Shown here: in pieces, positions 26,704 to 36,203 of the stretch
How positions within the stretch are numbered: the first letter of the stretch is position 1
How the letters are laid out: each line of letters starts with the position of its first letter
DNA from: an uncultured Rhizobiaceae group bacterium
Lineage (GTDB): Bacteria > Pseudomonadota > Alphaproteobacteria > Rhizobiales > Rhizobiaceae
Assembly (NCBI GenBank): GCA_947501445.1
Contig: CANMVS010000001.1
Location: 124,001 to 188,000, forward strand
Direction of reading: 5' to 3'
Length of the DNA stretch: 64,000 nt
Position numbers and translations under genes: made by a program
Notes under the pieces: model-generated
Seen by the model: only the letters and a program-made list of their open reading frames with translations
The model's database searches: none
What the model was told of the DNA's origin: nothing

Positions 26704-27402
26704 ATGTATACGCTATATTATGCGCCTGACAACGCATCCCTGATTGTGCGTATCGTGCTTGAGGAACTTGCCGTTTCTTACAATACCTGGCTGGTGGACA
26801 GAGCCACGCACGAACAGGAAAGTGATACCTACAGGAAACTAAATCCAAATGGCCTGATTCCGGTGTGCATCATTGACGAGCAACCCGTGTTTGAAACTGC
26901 CGCCATCGTTCTTATGCTGGCAGATCGACATAAAAAGCTGGCCCCTGTCGTAGACAGTATCAAACGTCCACAATTCCTTAAATGGCTGTTTTTCATAAGC
27001 AATACCTTGCACGCGGATTTGCAACTTCTCTTTTATCCCGATAAATATTTTGGTCGAAATACAGCGGGACATACAGAACACACGCGCCTCACCAAAGATC
27101 GATTGCACCAGCATTTTGATTTGCTCGAAGCACATTTGGATACCTGCAACGCCGTGTATTTTTTTGGGCGAGAACCGACGATCGTTGATATCTACGCTGC
27201 TGTATGCATGCGATGGGCACAGCTCTATCCAAGAGCCCAACCGGGCAAATTCACACCCGACGACTATCCGGCGCTCAAAGCGATGATGTGCCGGCTTGAA
27301 ATCCGTCCGGCTTTTGTCAGAGCTTTCGAAGCCGAGGGCATACCCTCACCCTACCTGTCTGCAGCACAACTGTCTGATGGCACGAAAGGAGCGGCACTTT
27401 AG
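26704..27402 (+). CDS. Glutathione S-transferase family protein
   Basis: A 232-aa cytosolic GST. The N-terminal thioredoxin-like half contains LNPNGLIPVCIIDEQPVFETAAIVLMLAD, with the cis-proline and the E-T/S glutathione-binding pair. An all-helical C-terminal half carries FFGREPTIVDIYAA. GAGGAGTTG precedes the ATG. It pairs with the Nudix gene upstream. A left-end repeat fragment lies 23 bases after the stop. Confidence 0.87.
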   Translation: MYTLYYAPDNASLIVRIVLEELAVSYNTWLVDRATHEQESDTYRKLNPNGLIPVCIIDEQPVFETAAIVLMLADRHKKLAPVVDSIKRPQFLKWLFFISNTLHADLQLLFYPDKYFGRNTAGHTEHTRLTKDRLHQHFDLLEAHLDTCNAVYFFGREPTIVDIYAAVCMRWAQLYPRAQPGKFTPDDYPALKAMMCRLEIRPAFVRAFEAEGIPSPYLSAAQLSDGTKGAAL

Positions 27403-27425
27403 GGCCTCATGCTTGCATGGCTTGT

Positions 27426-27446
27426 TAGGGCAATTCAGGTTTTGAT
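27426..27446 (+). repeat. TAGA repeat, left-end fragment
   Basis: TAGGGCAATTCAGGTTTTGA only; the rest of the element is gone. It lies between the convergent GST and AOC-like genes. Confidence 0.75.
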
Positions 27447-27612
27447 AATCAGACGGGCGCTTTGTTTTGGAGGTAATGATCAGTCACGATCATGACTTCC
27501 GAGCCTCAATCCCCATTCCGGTAATATGCCAATCCGCCAAAACCGATACGCCAGGATCACACAATATTTGTGTAAATGCTTCAGAGCGCTGACCTACGAT
27601 GTGCGGTTTGAG

Positions 27613-28125
27613 TTATTTGCAAGCAACATCGAAATGATAGGTAAAACGGCCAGTCTCAGCGTCTCTTTCATGGCGTTTCGTGCCTGAAGCTCCAGCATAT
27701 TTTCCCACACCACCGTGAATGCTTGTGCGCCCGGAAACGATTGATACTTGTGACGTATCCCCAACCGGAGATTTGACATTATCAAGGCTTCGTCCAAATA
27801 GAATGCCATCCTCGAATTCATAAAATTTGTCTACTGCATAGACAGGCTTGCTGTCTCCTTCCCCCATCTGGATAACTGTAGCGATCCATCTGAACACGCC
27901 AATCTTGTCTCCGCTTTCATCAAGAATGTCCTTTTGCCCGATACGTTTGTCCCCAATTGATGCGCCTTCGGGAGCTGCTTCGATGAAGGTAACCTGTCTT
28001 CCGGCATCCGTTGTATAGACGACACCCTGGCTGCAGATATCAGACTGGGCATATGCACCTCCACTGAGTGCCAACACAATGGAAAAGACAATCACGTAAG
28101 AAGAACTGCAACTTGGGAATGACAT
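27613..28125 (-). CDS. Secreted allene-oxide-cyclase-like barrel protein
   Basis: A 170-aa exported protein. Signal peptide MSFPSCSSSYVIVFSIVLAL, cleavage after AYA. The mature domain shows the AOC/dirigent-like barrel pattern: GDKIGVFRW, DKFYEFEDGILFGRSL, and the closing SIHGGVGKYAGASGTKRHER. In plants such folds make jasmonate precursors or guide phenoxy coupling; bacterial members have no known role. I start at ATG 28125 because it begins a clean signal peptide; upstream frame extends to 28179. Confidence 0.68.
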   Translation of the reverse strand: MSFPSCSSSYVIVFSIVLALSGGAYAQSDICSQGVVYTTDAGRQVTFIEAAPEGASIGDKRIGQKDILDESGDKIGVFRWIATVIQMGEGDSKPVYAVDKFYEFEDGILFGRSLDNVKSPVGDTSQVSIVSGRTSIHGGVGKYAGASGTKRHERDAETGRFTYHFDVACK

Positions 28126-28286
28126 GCCCGGATCCTCATTTACCAATGCCTGACTTGTTTCTTTGGGATGGTACATCATACAGGCCTGACAACAACCAAC
28201 CGCTCGACAGCAATGCTAAGGTGATAATACAATTTCGTCCAGCCGAGGGAGATGGAAATCGCGCACCCTGCGATACGATATCTCAA

Positions 28287-29330
28287 TCACCTGGGAAACA
28301 AGTCATTTGAACGTTCGGGCAGGTTGTGCGCCGTGGTTATACCAATAGCGGCCTGCGCAATCACGAAGTCACCCGGCAGCAATCGATGGTATTTGAGAAT
28401 TAACTGACAGGCTGAACGAGCGTCCTGACGCAAATCATGTTGTATCACCATGGAGATGGATCCGCTGCGAAGCAAATCCACATTATCATCATCCAGATCA
28501 TGTCCGATGAAACAGATACAGGGCATGCGCTGCTTTCCCAGGGCATTGACAATGGCGCGATTGCCGCCGCCAATCGAATATACCGCACAAATATCCGGTT
28601 GCGCTTCAACCAGAGCGGCAACCTGGGCGCCGGTTTGTTGGTCTTTGCCAAATCCTTCGCTGATGGACACAATCTGGTTTTTCAAACCTGATTGCTTGAA
28701 CCCGGCACGAAAACCGGCGTCGCGCTCGCGTTCGCCAACAAATTGATCGCTGGACATTGAAAGCAGAACACGCCCTGCCCTTTGATTGATGAAATTTCCG
28801 ATCAAAAAAGCTGCTGTCCTGCCGGCAGCTTCATTGTCCACACCCACATAGGCAATCCTTTTGGATTGCGGAATGTCAGTAACATAGGTCACGACAGGTA
28901 TTCCGGCCGCGACCAGCCGATTGACCTCTACTGCGACGTCATGTTCACCCGACGCCTTGAGCACAACACCGTGGCTTCCACGGCTTCTGATGCGTTTCAA
29001 TATGGATAGTGTATCGGACTTTCCGAACACCTCGGATGTATGAAACCGGCAGCGAAAGCTTGCGGGTCGCAGGGCTGGCACCTCGGCTTCAAAGGCATTG
29101 CGTACAGATTGTGAAAATCGCTTTGGTGTCTCCATGACCACGTCGATTGTAAATCTGGTTCCCGTTTGCAGTGCAGATTCGCTCTGGCGCTGCAATTCCA
29201 CGATGGACGCTTCAATGCGTTTTGTTGTTGCCAGGCGAACACCCCCGCGTCCGTTGACCACACGGTCTACCGTTGCAAGGCTCACACCTGCCTGAAACGC
29301 AATTTCTTTCAACGGAAATTTGTGGCTCAT
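28287..29330 (-). CDS. LacI family transcriptional regulator
   Basis: A 347-aa LacI-type protein with an N-terminal helix-turn-helix (PLKEIAFQAGVSLATVDRVVNGRGGV) and an effector domain of the type B periplasmic-binding fold (GVVLKASGEHDVAVEVNRLVAAGIPVVTYVTD, YVGVDNEAAGRTAAFLIG). It differs clearly from the two AglR-like regulators. It is divergent from the PhyH-type dioxygenase gene, with 105 bases between, and probably controls that gene. The ligand is probably a sugar or polyol-like compound. Confidence 0.87.
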   Translation of the reverse strand: MSHKFPLKEIAFQAGVSLATVDRVVNGRGGVRLATTKRIEASIVELQRQSESALQTGTRFTIDVVMETPKRFSQSVRNAFEAEVPALRPASFRCRFHTSEVFGKSDTLSILKRIRSRGSHGVVLKASGEHDVAVEVNRLVAAGIPVVTYVTDIPQSKRIAYVGVDNEAAGRTAAFLIGNFINQRAGRVLLSMSSDQFVGERERDAGFRAGFKQSGLKNQIVSISEGFGKDQQTGAQVAALVEAQPDICAVYSIGGGNRAIVNALGKQRMPCICFIGHDLDDDNVDLLRSGSISMVIQHDLRQDARSACQLILKYHRLLPGDFVIAQAAIGITTAHNLPERSNDLFPR

Positions 29331-29435
29331 AAATCACACAATGAGGGTTTTTTGAGGGATTTCCCAGATATAAATACTCCCTTTTATGCCTAAAGTAAGC
29401 GCAGGAACAATTGAAGGCACCCGGGAGGCATTCCA

Positions 29436-30629
29436 ATGAACAACCAATCGCTACAAATGGAGCGAAGAAAACGTCATTTCATTGCTCAAGATAGCGGACG
29501 ATTTGAGGATTTCAGCAGACAGGTCTCTCAATCAACAGATGCATCATTGTGGCCGCTGGCCGACGCGATTGAGCGAAACATCCTCGTATACGACGGCAAC
29601 ACCATACGCGCGCTGGCTGCCAGCATCGATACCCGCATGGAGGTGATGGCTGAATGGGTCGAGGCACTGTCATCTGGCCCTGGCGTAATTGTTATCAAAA
29701 ATGCCGTTACAGATATTTCAGCTGTTGATGAGGCAACGCAGATTTTTGAATCCATTATCAAGGAACAGCAAAATTCAAATGCCGGTAGCGGAGACCATTT
29801 CGCCAAATCAGGTGCCAACGATCGTATCTGGAACGCTCTGCAAAAACATTGCTATAGTTCGCCGGAGAATTTTGCCCGCTACTATGGCAACATTTGTGTC
29901 GATCTCATAAGCCGCGCGTGGCTGGGAGATGGCTACCAGATGACGGCACAGGTGAACCGGGTAAACCCGGGTGGCTCGGCGCAAAAGGCACACCGCGACT
30001 ACCATCTCGGCTTCATGTCCGCCGAAAGAATGGAAAAATATCCGGCCCATGTTCACAAATTGTCGCCCGTTTTGACCCTGCAGGGCGCCATTGCTCATGG
30101 TGACATGCCCATTGAAACCGGCCCCACACAGTTTTTGCCCTATTCGCAATTGTTTACTGATGGATATCTGGCATTCAGCAGACCGGAATTCCAGTCATTG
30201 TTTTCACGCGATCATGTTCAGCTACCGTTGAACAAAGGTGACGCAGTCTTCTTTAATCCGGCGGTCATGCATGCAGCTGGTTCAAATAATTCAACCAATA
30301 CCTATCGATTGGCAAACCTGCTGCAGGTTTCGTCGGCATTTGGTCGGGCCATGGAGAATATTGATCGGGCGGACATGTGTGCGAGAATCTATCCCGCACT
30401 TATGGAGGCAACCCGGCAAAACACATTATCTTGCGATGAGATCGTCTGTGCAATTGCGGCCTGTGCGGAAGGGTATTCGTTCCCGACCAATCTCGACAAT
30501 GATCCGCCTTTGGGTGGCCTTGCGCCAATGACACAGGCGCAACTCCTGCACAAACATCTGGACGAACAAACGCAACCTGATGCGTTTGCAAAAGCACTGG
30601 AACAGCACACCCGAAAACGTCAACCATAG
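29436..30629 (+). CDS. Phytanoyl-CoA dioxygenase family protein
   Basis: A 397-aa Fe(II)/2-oxoglutarate oxygenase. The facial triad is visible as His186-x-Asp188 (AHRDYH) and His279 (VMHAAGSN), with Arg291 (TYRLANL) for 2-oxoglutarate. The N-terminal 80 residues lie outside the core. PhyH enzymes hydroxylate acyl-CoAs or small molecules such as ectoine; the substrate here is unknown. CGGGAGGC precedes the ATG. The divergent LacI regulator suggests a catabolic role. Confidence 0.85.
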   Translation: MNNQSLQMERRKRHFIAQDSGRFEDFSRQVSQSTDASLWPLADAIERNILVYDGNTIRALAASIDTRMEVMAEWVEALSSGPGVIVIKNAVTDISAVDEATQIFESIIKEQQNSNAGSGDHFAKSGANDRIWNALQKHCYSSPENFARYYGNICVDLISRAWLGDGYQMTAQVNRVNPGGSAQKAHRDYHLGFMSAERMEKYPAHVHKLSPVLTLQGAIAHGDMPIETGPTQFLPYSQLFTDGYLAFSRPEFQSLFSRDHVQLPLNKGDAVFFNPAVMHAAGSNNSTNTYRLANLLQVSSAFGRAMENIDRADMCARIYPALMEATRQNTLSCDEIVCAIAACAEGYSFPTNLDNDPPLGGLAPMTQAQLLHKHLDEQTQPDAFAKALEQHTRKRQP

Positions 30630-30803
30630 GCGACACGCCATCCTGTTTGTTTGTACCAGTGCAGCGGCGTCACACCACTGTTTTCATCGCGATGTTTAAA
30701 AGGCAATATGTCGACAACAACGGTAATAGATGCACAACTTATCAGTCAGACTATTGTTCAACAGGAATGGAGCATCACGGCAATCGCAGATCTATCGGCT
30801 AAT

Positions 30804-30839
30804 CCGTTTCACATGTCTGACAACAGGTGAACCGGTCTA
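30804..30839 (+). repeat. TAGA repeat, right-half remnant
   Basis: Decayed right half: CCGTTTCACATGTCTGACAA and then GGTGAACCGGTCTA, keeping the terminal TCTA. The minus-strand phosphotransferase-like gene uses this terminal TAG as its stop (30837-30839). It sits between convergent genes. Confidence 0.7.
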
Positions 30840-31676
30840 AGTTGAACTCCAGGGCTCAAGAAGTTTGCCAGTGGCATCACGCAGTTTGTCGACGACAACT
30901 GCAGCTTCTTCGGCCGATTTCATTCTGGCTCTGACCTGCTCGGGCTGTTCGGCGATGCGTCTGGCGAGCGCACGCAACACATGGGCACGCATGCCAGGTC
31001 GGTCGAAGTGCACGGGTTGGGCGATTTCGGCGAGCCAAATTGTGTCTACCCAGATCACCGCTTCGGCGAAACCTTCAGGCCGCCAATAGGGGGTCACGTC
31101 GATGATCCCGGGAGCACGGCCCTCTGAAAACACGTAGTTGCCGGACAAATCCCCATGGATGAGCTGCTCTTTGCTACCGCTAGGGAGAGGCGTTTCAGCA
31201 ATCATAGCAAGGACCGGCGACAGCGCTGACATCGAGTTGGCATCGTAATCTGCCGGCGCATCACCCCATGCGACACGATCGGCCATGGCCCATGGATCAA
31301 TTCTTCGGTCTATGTATTCAGGACGTGAAAGAGATCTCAATCCTGCATGAAACACCCTCGCCGCTGCAAGTTTTCTGGCATATCCGCCGGGTGCCGGGAG
31401 GCCGTCCAACCAAGTCCATGCAGCGTGACCATTTACGATCCACCGACCTCTTTTCGTTGCAATCACCCGGGGGACACGGACACCTGGAGCGAATATCACA
31501 TCAGAGAAAACCCGCCCAAACCATCGGATCTCTTCGGGGTGTGGAGCCGGTTTGATAACGATTGCACCGGCGTTCGTCGCAACCTTCCAGGATTGGCCTT
31601 GCCCGCCTGATAATCGCTCTGGTCTTCCCGTTGCACCAAACTGACTGGCGATTTGTTTGATCGCTGTGACGGACAT
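30837..31676 (-). CDS. Aminoglycoside-phosphotransferase-like (APH family) protein
   Basis: A 279-aa kinase-fold protein. The catalytic loop reads HGDLSGNYVF (Asp of the Brenner motif) and the metal-binding segment IIDVTPYWRPEG. Near the N-terminus GGQGQSWKV and IVIKP supply the nucleotide loop and lysine. Such proteins phosphorylate small hydroxylated compounds; antibiotic resistance should not be assumed. ATG 31676 has GAAGG seven bases upstream; TTG 31688 is the longer alternative. The stop codon is the end of a repeat remnant. Confidence 0.75.
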   Translation of the reverse strand: MSVTAIKQIASQFGATGRPERLSGGQGQSWKVATNAGAIVIKPAPHPEEIRWFGRVFSDVIFAPGVRVPRVIATKRGRWIVNGHAAWTWLDGLPAPGGYARKLAAARVFHAGLRSLSRPEYIDRRIDPWAMADRVAWGDAPADYDANSMSALSPVLAMIAETPLPSGSKEQLIHGDLSGNYVFSEGRAPGIIDVTPYWRPEGFAEAVIWVDTIWLAEIAQPVHFDRPGMRAHVLRALARRIAEQPEQVRARMKSAEEAAVVVDKLRDATGKLLEPWSST

Positions 31677-32017
31677 TCGAGCCTTCAAGGTTGCAGGTTA
31701 ACGTCCAAAAAAGGACGCATGTCGCCTGGTCGGAATATTAACGAGATTGAGCTTCGCTTTCCACAAGTATAACCGTTGCCAAGGTGACACAGCCACACAA
31801 TACCACGGTCTGAACACGGAAAATGTCGGGTGGCAATTGCAAAACTCCCTCAATTCAATAAGTGGGGAAACCGTACGCGACGCCAGAAATTGAAAAGTGG
31901 TGTAAAAGAGTGGTTATCCCTCATGTCCAATTGAACCCAGTATGGTTAAACATCCTATCGGAAACGATGGATTTGGATTACCTGTTCTATTGAGCAATTT
32001 TAGATTGGGAGTGCGCC
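31677..32017. other. Divergent intergenic region
   Basis: About 340 bases between the APH-like and YjbR-like genes. No repeat, palindrome or small gene stands out; promoters for both neighbours are expected here. Confidence 0.4.
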
Positions 32018-32398
32018 ATGAACCGCGCCGAATTCGATACCTATTGCCGTTCTCTGAAGGCGACGACAAATGTAGAACAATGGGGTGGTGCAACCGTGTG
32101 GAAGATAGGCGGCAAAATATTTGCGATCTGTTCGCATTGGGGGGAAGGACCTGCAGATAGAATAAGTTTCAAATGTAGTGACATGACCTATGCGATATTA
32201 TGCGAGCAAAACGGCATTGTTCCTGCACCGTATCTCGCGCGTGCAAAGTGGGTTCAGATTAACGATCCTGATGCCATGAGTGATGATGACATTCGAACTT
32301 ATATCAAAGCAGCATACCGCATCATCACAGGCAAATTGACCCGGCGGAAACGCGCTGAACTGGGTGTTGAATTACCCGAAAAATCATCCGCCAGATAA
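32018..32398 (+). CDS. MmcQ/YjbR family protein
   Basis: A 126-aa YjbR-fold protein: MNRAEFDTYCRSLKAT at the start, VEQWGGATVWKIGGKIFAI in the first half, ending AKWVQINDPDAMSDDDIRTYIKAAYRIITGKLTRR. YjbR proteins have a double-stranded-DNA-like binding fold but no defined role. It converges on the MATE gene with a full repeat copy between. Confidence 0.87.
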   Translation: MNRAEFDTYCRSLKATTNVEQWGGATVWKIGGKIFAICSHWGEGPADRISFKCSDMTYAILCEQNGIVPAPYLARAKWVQINDPDAMSDDDIRTYIKAAYRIITGKLTRRKRAELGVELPEKSSAR

Positions 32399-32475
32399 TC
32401 CATCATTCCGATATGAAATGACCGCAGTAAATTACAGATTACCTGTCGTCATCGGCATTTGACAGGAACTCACAT

Positions 32476-32578
32476 TAGAGCACTTCAGGTTTTGACGGAA
32501 TTGGCAAAACCTGAATGCATCAACAAAATAAACTGCTGACACTGTAGTCCCGTTTCTGACAAAACGTGAAACGGTCTA
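32476..32578 (+). repeat. TAGA repeat, full copy
   Basis: Complete 103-bp copy with perfect 12-bp left palindrome arms (TTCAGGTTTTG / CAAAACCTGAA) and CCGTTTC/GAAACGG on the right. Its terminal TCTA provides the TAG stop of the minus-strand MATE gene (32576-32578). It sits between convergent genes. Confidence 0.92.
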
Positions 32579-34006
32579 GCTGACATGGCGAAAAAGACCC
32601 CAGCGGTAGCTTTTCTGACGACGAACCTGCAAAAGCAGGAAAAACGTGACACCAAGCATCAGAATTTCGGCCGTTGGTCCAGCAAGCCAGACCCCTGTTT
32701 CACCAAAGGCGAATGGCAGGATAAAGGTAAGCGGCAGCACAAAGAAATATGTCCGCGACAGATTCATCACAGCAGACCTGCGGGCATCTCCGGTTGCCTG
32801 AAAATAGGTGGCCAACATCATCGTCGGGCCAAACATGAAGAAGAGAGCAAACATGAAGGGCAATATCCGTCCGGTTTGCGCCGCTATGGCATCATCATCC
32901 ACAAATCCATAACTTATGACATCGGCAAATGTCAAAAACGCAACCTGAGCGACAATACAATAAATCACCGCCAGAGATAACGCCAACCGAATGCTGGCAT
33001 CTGTCCGCGACCAGATCTGTGCACCGTAATTATTGCCGAGTACCGTTTGGAACGCCATCGAAAGACCCAGCAAAGGCAGGAAGGAAAACGTCATCAGTCG
33101 CGTGGCGATGCCGTAGGCACCCACCGTTGCGGCATAATCATCTCCGCTCCACAATTGCAAACTGTAGATAACCGCTGCACTGGCCAGTGATACACCCAGG
33201 TACCCCAGACTTGTCGGCACACCCAGCGCCAGATAGTCACCCCAATAGCGACGTATTGCGTGAAAAGACATCGCGCCGAATGCCATCAAGGATGGGCTGA
33301 AAAACCTGTAAACCAGGATCGTCACCAGTGCGACAAGCTGCGCTGCGATTGTTCCCAGAGCAGAGCCGGCCACACCCCAGTCCATTCCAACGATCAGCAG
33401 GTAGTTAAACATGACGTTGAGCGCGATTGTGGACAGAGATGCGATGGTCATAAAGGCAACTCGCCCCTCGCAACGCAGCAAATCGAAAAACAACATTTCA
33501 ATGAATGTGATGGGTGACAAAATAACCAGTATCGCAATGTAGGTGTAACCCATTTGCGCAAGCGTTTCGGCCCCCCTGGCAACAACATCAACAAGGCCGC
33601 TCCCGCCAGCCAGAAAGCCAGCGATCAATAGCCCGCACAATATGAGGGAAAGTAAAATGGCGCCGATCAACGCATTGCCCAGAGCGTCCGGTTTCTCACC
33701 GGCCCCAAGCAATCGGGCCATAACGGAGGAAAAACCATTTGAAACGATTGTCGCCATTGCGATGAGCATCATAAAGAGCGGAAACATCAAGGTCACAGCG
33801 GTCAACGCGTCAGCGCCAACAAAAAATCCGAGAAACCACGCATCCACCAGAGTGAACAACCCGTTCACCAGCATTACCAGAATGATTGGCGTCGCTGTTC
33901 TGGCGAAAACACGACCCAACGACCCGGTCAGGTAGCGGTTATCAGGTTTATCATCAATGTTGTCAGCACTGGAACCTGCTGCAGCAACAGTGTCAATTTC
34001 ACCCAT
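32576..34006 (-). CDS. MATE family efflux transporter
   Basis: A 476-aa inner-membrane antiporter with twelve predicted segments in two halves; MATE pumps export cationic drugs or metabolites using Na+ or H+. Recognisable parts are the opening PIILVMLVNGLFTLVDAWFLGF and a second-half GYLGVSLASAAVIYSL with LGLSMAFQTVLGNNYGA. AAAGG lies nine bases before the ATG at 34006. The divergent TetR gene with a large palindromic operator probably controls it. The stop codon is supplied by a repeat copy. Confidence 0.88.
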   Translation of the reverse strand: MGEIDTVAAAGSSADNIDDKPDNRYLTGSLGRVFARTATPIILVMLVNGLFTLVDAWFLGFFVGADALTAVTLMFPLFMMLIAMATIVSNGFSSVMARLLGAGEKPDALGNALIGAILLSLILCGLLIAGFLAGGSGLVDVVARGAETLAQMGYTYIAILVILSPITFIEMLFFDLLRCEGRVAFMTIASLSTIALNVMFNYLLIVGMDWGVAGSALGTIAAQLVALVTILVYRFFSPSLMAFGAMSFHAIRRYWGDYLALGVPTSLGYLGVSLASAAVIYSLQLWSGDDYAATVGAYGIATRLMTFSFLPLLGLSMAFQTVLGNNYGAQIWSRTDASIRLALSLAVIYCIVAQVAFLTFADVISYGFVDDDAIAAQTGRILPFMFALFFMFGPTMMLATYFQATGDARRSAVMNLSRTYFFVLPLTFILPFAFGETGVWLAGPTAEILMLGVTFFLLLQVRRQKSYRWGLFRHVS

Positions 34007-34174
34007 CTCAAGACGCCTTTCTTTCGTTATTCACCCGGCAAATCAGTGACAGGGGCCCAACACTGATTGGGGAACCTATCGCTATTCAAAAAGGGTATTC
34101 CGTTCACAATTGTGTTGTGTTCAGCACAAAAAACACATTGTGCTTGTCGTGATGGCGGAATGGCATTAATATAA

Positions 34175-34200
34175 TTGACAGCGTCAATTGACGTTGTCAA
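34175..34200. promoter_or_regulatory. TetR operator between MATE and tetR genes
   Basis: A 26-bp inverted repeat whose 13-base arms are TTGACAGCGTCAA and TTGACGTTGTCAA, matching at 12 of 13 positions. It ends four bases before the tetR ATG and contains TTGACA, so a bound repressor would block the tetR promoter and possibly the divergent MATE promoter. Confidence 0.8.
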
Positions 34201-34204
34201 TAGA

Positions 34205-34861
34205 ATGAATGCAATCAAGAGAGTGACGTTGAACAAACCGCTATCCGAACACCAGATCGACAGAAAACGCGATCATCTGACCGATTGCGCCCTATCCATT
34301 CTGGAATTACACGGTGCGGAGCAGCTTACACTGCGCAGGCTGGCGGAGACAGCCGGCGTGAGCCGCCAAACACCCTATTTGTATTTCAGGGATAAATCCG
34401 CACTGCTGAACGCCATGCGCATCGTCGGCTTGGCCCGATTGACACAAAACACATCAAATGCGGTTAATCAGGCCAATGCTGATGATTTTGTTGAACAATT
34501 ACTGGTTGCCGGAAGGGCTTACGTTCAGTTCGGCCTGGACAATCCCAGCCTTTATCGACTGATATTCGTGCCTGTCAGTCCCGATTGTCGGATATCAGAC
34601 GATCTTCAGTCTGCCATTGATGACAACAATGCCGTCACGCAGGCGCCGCTGCAAAGCGCATGGGATGAAGGGCTGCTTTCGCTGCCCCCCGACAGGTTGA
34701 ACAAAGTGTTTTGGGCAACACTCCATGGGCTCATCTCATTGCACAACGAAGGCCTGATTTCCCATGAGGATGCGAAGCAGCAAATCATGAGTGATATTGA
34801 GACGGTGTTGACCAATGGCTTTCAGATCAAACACGATACAGCCGTCCGGGAACCAAGCTGA
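34205..34861 (+). CDS. TetR family transcriptional regulator
   Basis: A 218-aa repressor with the TetR helix-turn-helix LTLRRLAETAGVSRQTPYLYFRDKSALLNAM and a helical ligand domain (WHG-type: SLYRLIFVPVSP, FWATLHGLISLHNEG). I start at ATG 34205, since the frame upstream runs through the operator palindrome; GTG 34223 is also possible. It likely represses itself and the divergent MATE pump and responds to a pump substrate. Confidence 0.87.
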   Translation: MNAIKRVTLNKPLSEHQIDRKRDHLTDCALSILELHGAEQLTLRRLAETAGVSRQTPYLYFRDKSALLNAMRIVGLARLTQNTSNAVNQANADDFVEQLLVAGRAYVQFGLDNPSLYRLIFVPVSPDCRISDDLQSAIDDNNAVTQAPLQSAWDEGLLSLPPDRLNKVFWATLHGLISLHNEGLISHEDAKQQIMSDIETVLTNGFQIKHDTAVREPS

Positions 34862-34905
34862 TTTAACAAAAATCTGTTTTTTCGACAGTCGGGTCCGGTG
34901 TTATC

Positions 34906-35829
34906 CTATTGATCAGTCACATCAATCAGCAAAGATTCGCAAGAAGGCAAATCATTGACATTGACGCCGTCTCTTTCTTCATCGTAACAGGACGGTCCGC
35001 CACTTGCCGGACGCTGACTGTTGGCAATCGCAAAGATATCATCTGGAAGAATAACGCCTGGATCATCCTGGCGATGGCGGTCGATCAGTGACTTGTTGCT
35101 GCCGAAGTAGAGCCGCAGCCCCGCACGCACGGAATAAAAACTGTCCTCACCAACACGACCATCAATGTATAGAGCGGGCGTAAAAGACTGGTTCCAGGGC
35201 TGCATTTGATACTCGGCACCCAATGTCCCGAAGTTGCCCGCGCCTTCATAGTATTGATGTCCGATTGAAAAGGCGAGATTGTCCTGTGCATAGAAAGAAA
35301 ATTTCTCTGTTGAGGTAAAGCCGTTTCCAACCTCTCCATATTGGTATCCAGCGAAAGCCTTTGCCGTAAAGCGGTTGTAGTAATATTCCCCTTCTAGTCC
35401 CACGCGACCCAACGTATTGTCAGCACCATCAAGATCCAATGCCGTAAAACTGGAATAAATTCCAATCAGACCCTTGCTGGGATCGCGCCAGAATAAATGC
35501 CCGGCGACACCACCAAAGATATTCTCACCCAGTCCACCGACCATGCCGTCGACTTGCAAACCAAAGCGATGGGAAAGCGGCGCGGAGAATGCACCCGTCA
35601 CACCATATATTCCATCATTTGAAAAATTATCTGATCCCATTGCCCCGCCGAATGCAGACAATTTGCCATTGGGCGCCGATACGGCCGGAAGACTCACGAC
35701 CGCAGGTGTTGGTGGCGGCTCATAGACTGGAATGGCATCTGCGGCATTGGCGGTTGCCAATCCACCAGCAGATAGAATTATTGCTATTGCCGACGTCAGC
35801 TGAGTTGATCTTTTTGCAAAATGGCGCAT
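34906..35829 (-). CDS. Outer-membrane beta-barrel-like protein
   Basis: A 307-aa exported protein. Signal peptide MRHFAKRSTQLTSAIAIILS, cleavage after ANA. The mature protein starts with a proline-rich linker (VYEPPPTPAVV) followed by alternating hydrophobic/polar strands rich in glycine and aromatic residues (GLQVDGMVGGLGE, RVGLEGEYYYNRFTAKAFAGYQYGE), typical of barrels. A cysteine-containing tail (GPSCYDEERDG, LPSCESLL) follows. GAGGGTA precedes ATG 35829. Specific family and function not recognised. Confidence 0.65.
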   Translation of the reverse strand: MRHFAKRSTQLTSAIAIILSAGGLATANAADAIPVYEPPPTPAVVSLPAVSAPNGKLSAFGGAMGSDNFSNDGIYGVTGAFSAPLSHRFGLQVDGMVGGLGENIFGGVAGHLFWRDPSKGLIGIYSSFTALDLDGADNTLGRVGLEGEYYYNRFTAKAFAGYQYGEVGNGFTSTEKFSFYAQDNLAFSIGHQYYEGAGNFGTLGAEYQMQPWNQSFTPALYIDGRVGEDSFYSVRAGLRLYFGSNKSLIDRHRQDDPGVILPDDIFAIANSQRPASGGPSCYDEERDGVNVNDLPSCESLLIDVTDQ

Positions 35830-36158
35830 GGGTACCCTCGACCTTTCCCATAGGTTCAACGTTGTGATTTGCTCTCATTCGCATCCGTGAGAGCAACACA
35901 AGTTCAACTAAAGTCATAAACGGTGACTGCAACAAATTAACAAAATATTACAAATATTACCGCACCAAATATCATATATACATAACTGAGGGCAAATTTT
36001 CTCAATGTTTTCAAATATTAATACGAAGTGGTTAATTTAAATCCTGTTAAAATTGTTGGTAAACTCACCCGACAAACATTACCAGCGACTGAAGATTGCC
36101 TATTTTTGTTGTATATTGGCACCATGTTACTTGCCCGGGCTCTATTGAGGATCAGCTT
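35830..36158. other. AT-rich promoter region of the outer-membrane gene
   Basis: About 330 bases, strongly AT-rich from 35930 to 36060. It presumably contains the promoter for the minus-strand barrel gene. Nothing else recognised. Confidence 0.4.
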
Positions 36159-36203
36159 GTGGTGTCGGCCTTTGATTTTGTTGATGCATTCACGCAGGTT
36201 CAG
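36159..36203 (-). repeat. TAGA repeat, partial copy, reversed
   Basis: Reverse-oriented middle part (GGTGTCGGCCTTTGATTTTG then TTGATGCATTC), followed by a rearranged remnant of the left palindrome. The minus-strand lipase-like gene stops at a TGA within ACCTGAA at 36200-36202, that is, in repeat-derived sequence. Confidence 0.75.

Noticed and set aside
30837-31676. Aminoglycoside resistance gene
   Set aside because: The kinase motifs are present but resemblance is to generic APH-fold proteins; resistance is not supported.
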